64,000 bases of DNA from Siderastrea siderea (taxonomy: Eukaryota > Cnidaria > Anthozoa > Scleractinia > Rhizangiidae), in assembly GCA_964030785.1 (NCBI GenBank), contig OZ034967.1, positions 72,667,613 through 72,731,612 on the forward strand, in the 5' to 3' direction. Both the position numbers and the translations under genes were made by a program. Below the pieces are notes generated by a model. The model was not told where the DNA came from and ran no database searches. It saw only the letters and a list, made by a program, of their open reading frames with translations. Shown one piece after another: positions 37,601-48,794 of this stretch (position 1 is its first letter; each line of letters starts with the position of its first letter).

Positions 37601-39449
37601 CGAAGCCTGAAGACTAGTGGAGGCCTAACGAGAGGAAGGGGGATGACTGAGCAGCAGCGACTTATCTGGCTGTTATCCATGCCGGCCTGTGCTGAGACAA
37701 ACCGGGTAATGCAAGTAAATGAGCGGAGTGCAATACAACTCGGGTGAGCAGAACAAGGACATGACAAAAGCCAGACAGAAGCGCGATATGAAGGACACAC
37801 TCGTTATTCTCATGACGTTGGCTGACAGGAATCCTTTTGCATCCGACCCTAACCTCAGAAATATCATGACCAGTGTAAATGCCGACAACGCTGTCAATGT
37901 TGATCAGGCTAGAGCTACTGGAGAGAAGATATTGTCTTCAATGATAGGAAAGATAGCTGGAGATTACACGTTTAAGCGGAGTGAGCAAGCTGTCACCCTT
38001 GCTTCAAAGTCTTCTGTCAGGATTGAAGGCGACAACGTGTAGGTAGACCCGCAACTCCTGTTTCAGCGGCTTATAATTGCTTGTAGCAGCTCCGATGATC
38101 TGGAGGGGTTGTTTCGCTACGAACTCTGCAGTTACTTTTCGGCGCTGTTTGATTCTCGTCTGACGCTGCGGAAACCGCAAAAACCAGCTCTTGCGGATGC
38201 CTTGTGGGCGAAGCTGTCACCCGATACCACATCAATTCCAGCAGGCGATGATCAGTACGTATTAGATGGCGGAGCACTACTCCACCGAATTGCGTGGCCT
38301 CGAGGGTCTGCAACGTATCAGGATGTTTGTGGTTTGTACTGCGCATATGTGACAAAGAAATACCGAAGTCCTATCGTGGTTTTTGATGGCTATGACGAGA
38401 TGTCAACAAAGAACATGACGCAACTGAGGAGAGCTGCAGGAAAAGCCGGCACAACTGTAACCTTCTCGGAGGACATGAAAGTTAGCTTAAAGAAGGAAGA
38501 CTTCCTCGCTAATTCCAAGAACAAACAACGGTTCATTAATATGCTAAGCTGGTTTCTACGGAAGAGCAACTGTCAAATACACCAAGCTAAAGGTGATGCT
38601 GATGTTCTTATTGTGAAGACAGCTGTAGAATCTGCTCAACAAAGGATCACGGTACTTGTCGGAGACGACACGGACTTACTTGTGCTTCTGTGTTTTTACA
38701 CGCGTCCAGATGGATGTGACCTCTATTTCAAACCAGAAACAATGGCAAATTCCAGAAGACGCGTCTGGAATATGAAGAGAGTTAAAGAGCAGTTAGGTAA
38801 CCATGTTTGTCACGACATGTTATTTCTTCACGCCATTTTGGGATGTGACACCACCTCTTGTCTCTACGGAATTGGCAAAGCTACAGCCTTGAAGAAATAT
38901 GTCAACTCTCTTCACTTCAGAGAGCAAGGGAAAGTGTTCAACTTGCATTCCACCGTGGATGACATTGTAGCAGCAGGGGAGAATGCACTAGTATCCCTCT
39001 ATGGTGGGAAGCCTGGGTAAAAACTTGACAGCTTACGACACCAACGATACTGCGAGAAACTAGCGACCAAGAGTTCACAGGTACAGCCCCAAAACCTGCC
39101 TCCGACATCGGCAGCAGCTCGGTTTCATAGCCTAAGGGTGTACCTACAAGTGAAAGAATGGAAAGGTGAAGACGAAGGCATGTCAGTGAAGGACTGGAGA
39201 TGGAAAGTGACAGATGACCAAGTACTCCCTATGACTTACCGGCTGTACCGGAGTGTCTTTTACGTATGGTCAGATGTAACTGTTCACTGGATTGTGCTAG
39301 CGCAAGGTGTACCTGCCGCAAGCATGGCCTGGAGTGTTCCCCTGCGTGTGGTCAATGCAGAGGGACCGCATGCACGAATTCTACCCACCAGTTTGACTAC
39401 GATAGTGAGGATGACTAAGGACGGAGATATAATATGGGCGCATGAATAG
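34608..39449 (+). pseudogene. Decayed multi-domain gene: zinc-binding N-terminus, FEN1/XPG-like nuclease region, Cys-rich tail
   Basis: One protein can be followed across several frames but is broken by in-frame stops at 34779, 35171, 38040 and 39018 and by frameshifts near 34785, 35850, 37715 and 39260. Part 36660-37110 looks like small exons with GT-AG introns. Regions in order: N-terminal CxxC...HxxC motifs (about 34635-35090), a long conserved middle (35267-37747), a PIN-like nuclease region (about 38250-38920) with DGGALLHRIAW, VVFDGY, GDADVL and GDDTDLLVL motifs followed by the helix-hairpin-helix-like LGCDTTSCLYGIGK, a LPPTSAAA linker, and a Cys-rich tail with CTCRKHGLEC surviving in a shifted frame near 39310. 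The acidic residues and hairpin resemble the FEN1/XPG fold. Function is unknown. It lies inside an inverted-repeat-bounded unit, suggesting a transposon gene. Confidence 0.75.
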
Positions 39450-40324
39450 CCATAAATATACCTTTAATCTTTGAGGAAAGTGTGAAATTTTATTGGAATA
39501 CCTGCGTCACAAACAGATGAAAAGGACACCCTATAGTTTATAGCGTTTTTTGGAAAACGTAGCTTGCTTGTTTGTATATACTCAACTAGATACGATTTGT
39601 GAAACTCTAATGCAGTATTAAAGACAGGTATTCTTTGGTGCAGACCTTTCCGAGTCAAAATTGAAACACGAATACAAGATGATTTACTGTACTTATACGC
39701 GTGTTTGGTGACGTCTCACAAAGAATTAAAGTTTTCAGGCATATTTCAAATACACTTTTTTTTTACTTTGGATGAACTGAGTGGAATTTAGGCGATAAAA
39801 AAGCACAATAAAAACAACTTCCGGTTTGAGCCTCGTTTTCATGTTGGTCCAGAGCACGGGTTAGCATTCGTTTAAATTTGGAGATGTTCTCGTGCTTGGA
39901 TCTTTTGGAACTTTTAGTATGTTGATCTATACACTAATTCTAAATGATCGGTAAAGAGAGAGCTTCTGTTGCAATTAGTTGCAGGTCCAGTAACAAAATG
40001 ACTGGACTAGTAAGAGTAACAATGAAAACGAGTTAAAACTGGAACTTTAAAAACCATGTGATTATAGATCACTATCCTTATAAAAAGTACTCTAGGCTCG
40101 AGACTTCAGCTATGAATCTTTTAACTGGACCTTTCAAAGCCAAGAAAGAAGACGCCAGGTAACCACGCTTACTCTTGGTCCCAGTCTCTCCGTCGATAAA
40201 ATTGAATGTCCCGACCCCCGAGAAAAGGTGCTCGATCAAACCTCCCACTGAGGACTTCGCCGTCAAATCCCCACCCCTTGCCCGCACTCCTTCCCCCGGA
40301 CGGGGTTTACATTTATAGGTGCAT

Positions 40325-42281
40325 TGTTACCACGTCGCATAAGAAACGAGGCCTGGGGACTGGAGCCTGATTGGTTTTAGATTTGAAAGTCGTAATCTAA
40401 ATTAAATTTGATTCAGCGCCTTCAAATGATATTGACCTCACCACTGTTCGTATAGAACAGCCAAGGAGCCTATGGCTCTTGAGTTAGTGTACTTATCCCC
40501 AGGGTAATAGAATACAATCTATCGTTGAGTCTTTTCCAGGGAGGATTGACGATATTAAGGGGGGTGGGGAGGGGGCAGGATATCATTTTGTTTAAATTGG
40601 AAAACACATGGTGCGATTTAGTTCTTGTGATTTTCACTCAATCGTGGAGGGGGACAGGGGGAGGGATACGGGAGAAAGAGGGAAAAATTACAAAACATTG
40701 CGCGATAATTCGCAATCGAAAAAACAAAACAAAAGAGGTGGGAGCCAACAAAAACAGGGCGGGAACAGGGATTAAAGGCCAATAGTTCGAATTCTTCTTC
40801 ATTTTCCTAGCTGAAACATATTACAAAATCACAAAAATTAATTGCAAAAAATATCCTTGTTCCAAATTTATAACAACGCAAAATTTCCCCGAAATTTCAC
40901 CCCAAGGTACACGTGAAGAACGTTCTCGAGTTACAAAATACACGTGCGTCAATGTTACATAACACTAGGTGCGTGACCAGCCTCGGTTTGTAATTACAAA
41001 ACGAACAGCTCTACTGGAAAATAATGCATAACACATTCGAATGCGCTTCGACTTAAATCAAAACCGTAAGTCAAAAGCTACGTTACAAGACTCATGGTTT
41101 AGCTAAAGCAAGGAACACACTCGATTTCGACACGAAGACACGAAAATCTTTGAGTTATCTTGATATTACATAATTCGTTTTCGCGTGAAGTTACAACCAA
41201 TCTCTCCCCCGGGGAGCGGGATGCGGAATCAGACAAAAGAAAAGTTTGTGGTATCTTAAAAGCCTATTATTGGTTACCTGGATGAAACTAACGAGTGACT
41301 GCGCTAACTTCAGAGCCTACATTGAGATTAATATACATAAATTGCACAAGAACATGATACATTGTAGAAGTGACACCATGCTGTCCACAGAATTTTCTAA
41401 GCCTTGAGTTGTCACTGTTTGCATCGACCTGTAGTCGTAATGTCCGGGAAAACGGTGCAGATTACGTGGGATATTCACAGAATGAGCATAACATATTGTG
41501 CACACTCAGGAGAATCACTTACACAAGCTCCTCACGTGCATCGCGTGACCTACGTCTAACTCACGCGGGACCTCACGCGCGGCGAAAATAGCAATAAATC
41601 CAATTAGATTTTCCCGTCGCTTTCGAAGCGTCATTTCCCCCCTGTTTATGATTGACGCACAAAAGTTGTGATTTGTGATCTGAACTACGAGAACAGATCA
41701 CCTCAGTCGCCGGAAAAGTTCGTATTGGTTATGTAATGTTCGCAAACGACTATTCGATTTACTGTAAGCTGGCTGACGAAATCGATTCATTCACGCGGAG
41801 CCTCACACGTACGTAGTGAAGGCAAACATTCTAAAAATAACCAAAACTCCACAGACTTTTATTTCTCATCGCTTGGGAAGCATCATTCACCTCCAGTCCA
41901 TGATCCACGGACACAGTATTACTAAACATCTGTGCAACCACAGCAGACGAGGTGGTCTCTTCAGTCGTCAGGATTCAACTTCGTTATGTAGTTTTCTGTC
42001 GCAAAGGACTATTCGATGAGCTGTAATCTGAACAAATCTAATTCTTAAATTTGCAACCCCTTCGCCTAAGAAGCACAATATACCGCCACATAAATATTCT
42101 AGTTCACAGGTTGTAGTGTTTAAAACATCTGTACAAGTGTATCGGAAGAAAATCTCACTTGAAATGTCAGGAAAGTTCAATTTCGTTATGTAATTTTCGA
42201 CGCGTACACGGTTTCCCAGTCAGCATCCTAGAAAAAATCGTACCGCCGTAAAGAGAAAATATATACATATATACAGCAAAC
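40325..42281. other. Intergenic, repeat-bearing
   Basis: Contains a purine-rich repeat (40546-40780) ending with GGGAGCCAACAAA-type sequence shared with 43913-43955. Three diverged copies of a segment with TTATGTA(A/G)T(T/G)TTC are at about 41700-41790, 41960-42025 and 42160-42215. No gene was recognised. Confidence 0.5.
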
Positions 42282-42752
42282 TCAAATGGTTTCTACTTTG
42301 TCACTCAATAACCGAAGTAGGTAGTTCGTAACTCCAGAATCTTCCACAATTTTCTTGGTATGCTGTGGACCGTAAGGTAGTGAATTGCTTGTTTTGCTGT
42401 CAACATCTCGTAAGTTCCTTTCCGTTTCTAAAACCTGAGCCACAACAGGCGTCAGTGGAATTATTTCTTTCCTCGTTCCCCTGTAGCTTGTCCGTTGCAT
42501 GCGATGGCCGAACCATTCGCTGTTTTTTAAATTATCCTGATTCACATCTATATCAGCTGGCAGCCTTCCGAATGGAGTTATGAGTTCCGTTTCCCTCAGT
42601 ACTTGCATGAATTCATCGATGCTCATGTACTTATCCGGATCGAAAAGTTGACTTCCATTAGGCGACGACTTTGGTCCTTTGGAAAGCGACTTTTCCATTT
42701 TCCCATGAACAACATGTATTGCAATGGCCGACACAAACTTACCCTCAGGCAT
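42282..42752 (-). CDS. Orphan open reading frame, 156 aa
   Basis: Open frame ending in VETI-stop; ATG candidates are at 42752 (156 aa) and 42698 (138 aa). The composition is protein-like (charged, balanced, no low complexity), with a segment DPDKYMSIDEFMQVLRE that could form an amphipathic helix. No signal peptide, membrane segment or known family was recognised. A CRE palindrome lies 45 bp upstream of the first ATG. A GGTAAGT splice-donor-like sequence near 42740 leaves open that this is part of a spliced gene or a chance ORF. Confidence 0.4.
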   Translation of the reverse strand: MPEGKFVSAIAIHVVHGKMEKSLSKGPKSSPNGSQLFDPDKYMSIDEFMQVLRETELITPFGRLPADIDVNQDNLKNSEWFGHRMQRTSYRGTRKEIIPLTPVVAQVLETERNLRDVDSKTSNSLPYGPQHTKKIVEDSGVTNYLLRLLSDKVETI

Positions 42753-42796
42753 CCGTCTGAACCGATGTCCAGGCTCACGTTTTGTATGCACGTGTG

Positions 42797-42804
42797 TGAC
42801 GTCA
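42797..42804. promoter_or_regulatory. CRE palindrome TGACGTCA
   Basis: Perfect cAMP-response element (CREB/ATF site), just upstream of the orphan ORF on the - strand. Function is inferred from position. Confidence 0.45.
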
Positions 42805-45800
42805 TGAGGGTTATTTATGTAACACGAAAATGCACGCTATTTTTGTGGTCGGTTACTTCCGCTCCCAGCGAGGGTACCCTGGTGTACATTTAAGAGGTGG
42901 TGCAAATGAGTAATAACCCAAAAAAGTCCAATTGGGCTAAAACTGGACTCCCCCAAAAGTCGAACGGCCTAGAACTTAACCTAGACATATACATACTTCA
43001 ATGCAGTTTAGAGAAGGCAGCCAGAGGCTGTATCAATTGATGAATTGCAAATTTCAAGATGAATGGATATAAAATATCTAAAAATCTGAAAATGGTAAAA
43101 TCATGAACCATTGAAGCTAAAATTGTTTTCACCTAAAAAAAGGTCCTTTTGTAAATGAAACTGGTGCAATTGTCCAACACAAAACTGTGAACCCTGAGGT
43201 ATGTACTCTTTTTAACAACCCTAATAAAAGTCCTGCCAAAATCTTTCAACCCAAAATAGTCCACCAGAAGATTTCTAACCAGAAAAATTGCCGAGATCAC
43301 TCATATTTTTAAACCCAAAAAGGCCTTTACATCTCCCTCTCACCAATACACCAAAGTACTCCCATAAGCTTCTGTTGGACAGACTGGCGAGTAGGATACG
43401 CGATATTGGTTAGGCTCAGTGCCCATTAGTAACATAATAATCACACTTATTGTCATAGCCATAAACACAAGCTTCTTATAATATCTTGTGAACAGGTTCC
43501 ATAGACACCAGCTGATCTTCACAGCAAAGGATGGTATCTTGAAATGGAACTGACTGATTGGAGCTAGAACTTCATTGGCCAGGTCTTTACACTGATACGA
43601 TTACGATCATGTTATTACGGTTTTATCTTCCACTAAGATTAAGGTCAATATAATCATAGTCACTCTTAGCTAGTGAACAGGCTTCCCAAGGTGGGCTCAG
43701 TTATGGGGAAAATTAGAAGCCCCAAATGCCAGTTCAGTAGAAGGGAACAGGGGGGCGGGAGACCGGGAGAAAAGGGGAAGGGGGTGGGAGGTGTATGGGA
43801 GGCAGGAGAAGAGGGGGGCGGGAAGTGGGATTCCCAAGGTGGCAGGAAGCCGGAGAAAAAGGGTAAAATTGTGCAACATTGTGTAATATTTTGCAATTGA
43901 AAAAATGCAAAGAGGCGGGAGCCAACAAATACAGGGTGGGAACTGGGATTAAAGGGTATGGGAAGGGGGCGGTTTAACCCCCCCCTGGTCCCCCCCTCCC
44001 TCAGTTCACAGGCTATAATCATAACCATAATCATAATAATTCAGTTTTGCCATAAAAAAAACAACAACTTACACATGTAAATGTTTTTATGCTGTAACAA
44101 ACTAAAAGTAATCATCTATGTGGTCGAAACAGGTACGCCATGTAGCCAAGTAATGTGAAAGATAAGGTTTTCATTAGAAGCGAAATATGGCCAGTGATCT
44201 AAACAAATGTCTGGTTTTCATATGTAGTAAAGATGGATGAATTGATTGTATTGTAGAATTCAAACTCCTGATCATAAATGAAGGGGGAAAGAAACACTAA
44301 TATGTCACTGAAGGAACACTCCCAATCTCTTTGATTTTGAATCATCAGGCAAATTGAAATTCATCATTAGTGAGGAGAACATGTGAAGTGCCCCTCAATG
44401 GCATTTAAATGAAAATCTTCAAACAAACTTGCAATACCGGTATGTGTTACTGATTTTCTAGACACTTGATAGAGTATCCACAATATGGAGATGAAAATCT
44501 CAAAATGCTATTGAATGTCACTTCATGCAGTTTTCTCACTAATGAAGCAACAAAATAAATTATAAATGGTCCACATGCATGTGGATGTGGACATGGGATG
44601 ACTGTAAACTTGTGAGACTTAAAATAGAATTTTATAATATTATGGATACATTAACTGATGGTGTGCGTGGTTGCTGAAAAAATGACTTTGCACCTGGCAT
44701 TACTAGCACATCACGTAGCAAAGTACATGTATCAAAACAAAAAATACTTTGGCATTTTTAGGTGAATACTTGAGGCTTCAAATTACACCCTGTACATGTT
44801 TTTGGCCTTCAATAATGTGAATGATGAGATAGTACTGGTGTATAGTTTCACTATAAGGTTTCTTAACTTTAATTACATTTTCATTCATTTGCAGCATGGC
44901 AAATATTTTTGAGAGAACGTGACCAGAAAACTGATCTTGGAAATCATCACAAAACTTATGAGGTCCTTGTGTGAGTGAATTTCACATTTCTGCACATCTT
45001 GTGACTAGTTACCTCACGCATGATTGAATTATGTGGAAATCTCGTACCCAGACAAGGAAACAGAAAAATAATTAATATATAAACTGACAATGCAGGTGAC
45101 CACAAAGGGATGAGAATGCTCATCCCAAAAATAAAGATTCCTTCACAAAAATGAAATTCCACAAATGCTAATGAATGTTCAGAAATAAAAATGACTTTCT
45201 GCTGATGAAGGGCAAAAGGTGCCAGTTTCCAGTTATTTTCACTTTACAGTGTGAATGAGGAAAGCATGTATACTGTTACAGGTCAAATTCCAATTCAAGT
45301 TAATTTCATTTTAATCTAGGTCGTTTTGTTAACCTGGGTTATTATTTCCAATCTGTACAAGACCAAGAGAGACTGGATACTAGTTACCAAACTTACTCAT
45401 TAATCTATATGAAAACAATCAAGGGTACTTCGCCACAATCACTTTGATAGCTCAGAGAATTGAGTGAGAGACTCCAGATTAGAAGGTTGTGAGTTCAAAT
45501 CTTGAAAGGGGTAAGTTGAATAAAAAATAAGAGAAAACTCAACTTTATACATGTAATGTGAAAGGGTACAAAGAATAAAAAGGGTAGGGGGTAGGCATGT
45601 AGAAAAAAGGGGGGAGGTTGGAATAAAGGGGGGTGGGGTAGAAAAGCCATGCCCCTACATTTTAACTACATACACCCCTTGAAACCCCTGCAAATGGAAA
45701 ATGACCTGGGTTAAAAAAATTACCTGAATTTAAGTTTGACCTGTAACATATACTCCACTTATGTTTGAGATAGTATTGTGTCACAAGGAAAAAAATAGCC

Positions 45801-46019
45801 AAATAGAAGATGAGCAAACTGCAAGCTGTACCACTATACCGAATAATTGGAGACTTGTTATTAAACATAGTTCTCGACACTTTCCAACTCAACCCCTTAG
45901 TGACAGTATTACTATAATAATAATTATAATAAATTAAATGAAAAGGAAGTTGATTTGTCAAATGTCACCTTAAAATCACTTTTGGGGAATTCAAAGCCGG
46001 AAAGCAAACTCCTCCCACT
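42805..46019. other. Intergenic with low-complexity repeats
   Basis: Holds a G-rich repeat (about 43690-43980) related to 40546-40780 and to the inverse of 24325-24535, and a degenerate tRNA-like unit at about 45443-45515 (GATAGCTCAG, GAGTTCAAATC). A GC-poor stretch near 44880-44985 is exon-like but unsupported. No gene was recognised. Confidence 0.5.
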
Positions 46020-46760
46020 GCTAAAAAAAAAATTGAAAAATAAGTACCCCAAGCTTGCCATGGATTGGAAGAAAATTATTCTCTACCTTTTGTTGTTACC
46101 ATTGAGACAAAGATAAGAGAGTTTCAATACAAACTACTCAACGACATTGTTTTTACAAATGAAAAGCTGTTTCGATTTAAAATGATTGATTCACCATCAT
46201 GCTCCTTTTGTAAGAAAGATGTTGAATCCGTCGAACATTTACTGTTTCAGTGCACTTTAATAGAGGGATTTTGGAAAGCCTTCACATCTTGGCTTATTAA
46301 TCAAAACATAAGTTTAGAAGCTTTAACTTTAGTGAACATCTTGTTTGGTGTATACAATGAAAATGAGGACAACATCATTTTGAGTCACTTGATTCTTATG
46401 GCGAAGTTTGATATCTATAAATGCAAATTAAATAGCAAGAATCCGTTATTGAAAGTCTTCATAGCCAAGGCCAAGACAGTCTATCAAATAAAGCAACAAA
46501 TTGCAACTAAACATAATAAGCTTCTTAAGCACCATGAGAAATGGAAAAAAATCTTGCCAAACATTCAGTGAAGGAAAATTTTGAAAGTGTTTCTCCTCTG
46601 TTCTCCTTTTTTCTAAAATTGTAGTGATTGTGTACGTAATGCCTTTTGTGTGTGTGTGTAAAACTGTAACTTTTATTATACCTGTAAAAGTAATCTTTTT
46701 CTGTATTGCAATTGTAATTGTAATTATGGAAAATAAAAACAATACTAAATTACAAAAACA
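46020..46760 (+). mobile_element. 5'-truncated non-LTR retrotransposon (LINE) 3' end
   Basis: The open frame 46065-46571 encodes the C-terminal region typical of LINE reverse-transcriptase proteins: a KIREFQYKLLN helix and a zinc-knuckle-like CSFCKKDVESVEHLLFQC segment. An AT-rich 3' UTR with AATTGTAATTGTAATT and an A-rich end follows. The reverse transcriptase and endonuclease domains are absent, as expected for 5' truncation. Confidence 0.8.
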
Positions 46761-47182
46761 AAAACTGCAAGCTGTGATGATCGAGATTACCCTTGTGGTG
46801 ATTATTCAGTTTTTTCTGTGATCTGATCTACTCTCCAATCTGTCAAATTGTTTGAAGCATATTTTCCTACACCAGAATGTAAAACACTTGTTACTCTTGG
46901 TGGTTTCTCTTATGGCATCTTCTCCTAAATTGTTGCCAGAAGAAATGCTATGCCTGTAGACTGTTCGAAGAGACTCTTAAAGACTCTCTAATTTCAATTT
47001 ATTGGTAAAGCTATCCACTCTTGACTTAGCGTTAAATTTTAAAATTTGTCTATTTATACTTTTAACATATAATTTATCATTGATATGCTGTTGCTAAGAT
47101 GTTTGTTTTCAGCACTGTAATGTGCAATTGATCATTTTGCATGTCACAAGTATAATTTTATGATTTTTGCATTTGCACAGTA

Positions 47183-47385
47183 CACCATATTGTCTCAATT
47201 AAATGCCCCTGGTGTTTATTTCAAACTTAGCATGGTGACCTGGTGTTTCTTTGATTCAGCAGTGTATTTGGGCCTGTCATTTTTTAAGAAAGGGCTATTA
47301 TTCATTTTTCTTGGCAGCCATGTATCTTGCCCTCTTTTATACCCAACATTTATTCGGGGTCTGGCGTTTAATTGAGGAAATATGC
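47183..47385. mobile_element. 203-bp MITE immediately after ERCC8
   Basis: The ends are related to those of the 11286-13258 element: CTCAATTAAATGCCCC at the left and GGCGTTTAATTGAG at the right, flanked by TA. Its interior matches the left end of that element (CAGTGTATTTGGGCC-like and TTTTTCTTGGCAG segments). It ends 17 bp from the ERCC8 stop codon. Confidence 0.75.
47349..47354 (-). terminator. Candidate poly(A) signal for ERCC8
   Basis: AATAAA on the - strand, 48 bp after the ERCC8 stop codon, inside the adjacent MITE. Use is inferred. Confidence 0.45.
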
Positions 47386-47402
47386 TAACTTCATTCTTTG
47401 TG

Positions 47403-48608
47403 TCATGTTTCCTCCTCATCACTGCTCCAGGAATCTCGATAAGGATTATCAACAATATGGGAAGCTCTAGAAGTAGATACTGCTGATTCTGTCGGTACAT
47501 CTGTATTTCGATTCATCTCAGGAAGCCATACTAAGAGACTAGTGTCATTAGCACCACTGAAAAGAGCTTGAAAATGTGGGTGAAAGGTGCAGCAGTTAAC
47601 GTTATTATAATGACCGCCAAGAGTAGCAACATGTTTTCCTGTAATGACTTCATACACTTCAATATTACTACCAGAAGGAACAAATGCTACTTCATTAGAA
47701 GTTCCACTGGACTGGCAAAGCTTAATTGCTTTGCGACAGGGATTATGAACGCGACCAAAATTAACAAGGGTGTTCTTTCCAGTGAATGTATCCCAGAGTC
47801 TTAAACGATCATCTGTTCCATAAGTCAATAGGTGCAATCCATCAGATGAGAAAGAAATACCATTTACGTGTCCATTATGTGCTGTATTTATTGCAGAAGA
47901 CCTAGCTCCTCCTTTGCCATTGTGTTGGTCCAGTGAGAGAATACTCCCAACAGCTTTTCTGACGTCCCATAAAAGCACTTTATTGTCACGACTACCAGTG
48001 GCTAAGAAATATTCATTCCTTGGTGACCACGACACAGAAACAACAGCCTTTGTATGTCCTTTTAAAATATGAATTGCTGAACCTGATTTCAGGTCGCAAA
48101 GATACACTCTGGAATCCTCGCAAGCCGTTGCGACTAAACAGTGTTTCCTGGCATTTGTTGGCATCTGATGGTGATAGATGATTCCCTCAAGTTGAAAGTT
48201 TTCAACAACTTGAACAGCATTTGTGTCCCATACCCGAAGTGTGCTATCCACAGAACTGGACAAAAACATCCCTGTGTCATTCGGATACCACTGCACTGTT
48301 TCCACGCTGTGTTTATGGCTATCTTTTAACGTTTTTTCAACAGTAACAACTGATTTGCATTTAAATTTTTCACTATAAAAACATTCTTCTATATCATGTA
48401 TGGCTATTCTCCCATTCGAACTCGAAGACAATAAATATTTGCCTTCGCCTGTGTCGATGTCAACGCAGTTAATTCCTGAGGTATGAATTTGTTCCAATTC
48501 GCCATTTCGACTCAGTTTTATGGACTTAACTCGCTTGCTTCGCTCAGCCTGGGAAAAAAGATGAGCCGGACGAGTACCTTGTTCTCTCATGTACAAAGAA
48601 TGAAACAT
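47403..48608 (-). CDS. ERCC8: DNA excision repair protein ERCC8 (CSA), WD40 substrate receptor
   Basis: Substrate receptor of the CUL4-DDB1 ubiquitin ligase in transcription-coupled nucleotide excision repair; acts in the nucleus on stalled RNA polymerase II and CSB. 401 aa against about 396 in human. The whole chain is colinear with CSA: an N-terminal helix before the propeller, the diagnostic SVETVQWYPNDTGMF, KHCLVA, CDLKSGS, LDQHNGK and TAHNGHVNG segments, WD repeat ends such as LRVWDT, VLLWDV and LRLWDT, and a C-terminal DSWSSDEEE acidic tail like that of CSA. The ATG at 48608 is chosen because it aligns with the family start; an upstream non-ATG extension is rejected. The gene has no intron, unlike the vertebrate gene. 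It is divergent from CTU1. Confidence 0.96.
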   Translation of the reverse strand: MFHSLYMREQGTRPAHLFSQAERSKRVKSIKLSRNGELEQIHTSGINCVDIDTGEGKYLLSSSSNGRIAIHDIEECFYSEKFKCKSVVTVEKTLKDSHKHSVETVQWYPNDTGMFLSSSVDSTLRVWDTNAVQVVENFQLEGIIYHHQMPTNARKHCLVATACEDSRVYLCDLKSGSAIHILKGHTKAVVSVSWSPRNEYFLATGSRDNKVLLWDVRKAVGSILSLDQHNGKGGARSSAINTAHNGHVNGISFSSDGLHLLTYGTDDRLRLWDTFTGKNTLVNFGRVHNPCRKAIKLCQSSGTSNEVAFVPSGSNIEVYEVITGKHVATLGGHYNNVNCCTFHPHFQALFSGANDTSLLVWLPEMNRNTDVPTESAVSTSRASHIVDNPYRDSWSSDEEET

Positions 48609-48794
48609 TTTGCGCCGAAAAAAGGTAACCACTCACGGGGTTACGACCACGGAAGACGCAAAACTGTCGACCAAGCAAAATCAGCCAGGCTTTCCATTTT
48701 TAGATGTGGCCGCAAAGTGCAGTGGGATCGAACAACAATCCAATATGGCGGATAGTTGAGAGTTTCTCGTGTGCTTGGCCTTTTCAAATGAACT
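48609..48794. promoter_or_regulatory. Shared bidirectional promoter of ERCC8 and CTU1
   Basis: Only 186 bp separates the two start codons. It contains an E2F-like TTTTGCGCC (48608-48616), an ETS-like CACGGAAG (48648-48654), and CCAAT followed by a YY1-like ATGGCGG (48740-48751). There is no TATA box, as is common for housekeeping bidirectional promoters. The sites are motif matches only. Confidence 0.65.

Larger units (their letters stand above)
32342..40324. mobile_element. Candidate ~8 kb inverted-repeat-bounded transposon
   Basis: The left end (32342-32404) and the inverse of the right end (40324-40262) align over about 63 bp: both start ATGCACCTAT, then AATGTAAACCC, a G-rich stretch, GTGCGGGCA, GGGGAT and TGAC. 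Between them lie a GATA microsatellite, noncoding sequence with internal direct repeats (about 33410-33480 resembles 40021-40085) and a decayed nuclease-like gene (34608-39449). No target duplication is clear; ATTAT/ATTGT is possible. The alternative is two independent MITEs sharing these ends that happen to flank the gene. Confidence 0.55.

Noticed and set aside
44880..44985. Exon-like segment preceded by TTTGCAG
   Set aside because: Short open frame with no partner exon, no phase-compatible donor and no recognised protein.
48609..48632. Upstream extension of ERCC8 to a GTG
   Set aside because: Non-ATG start in a eukaryote; the ATG at 48608 aligns with the family N-terminus.
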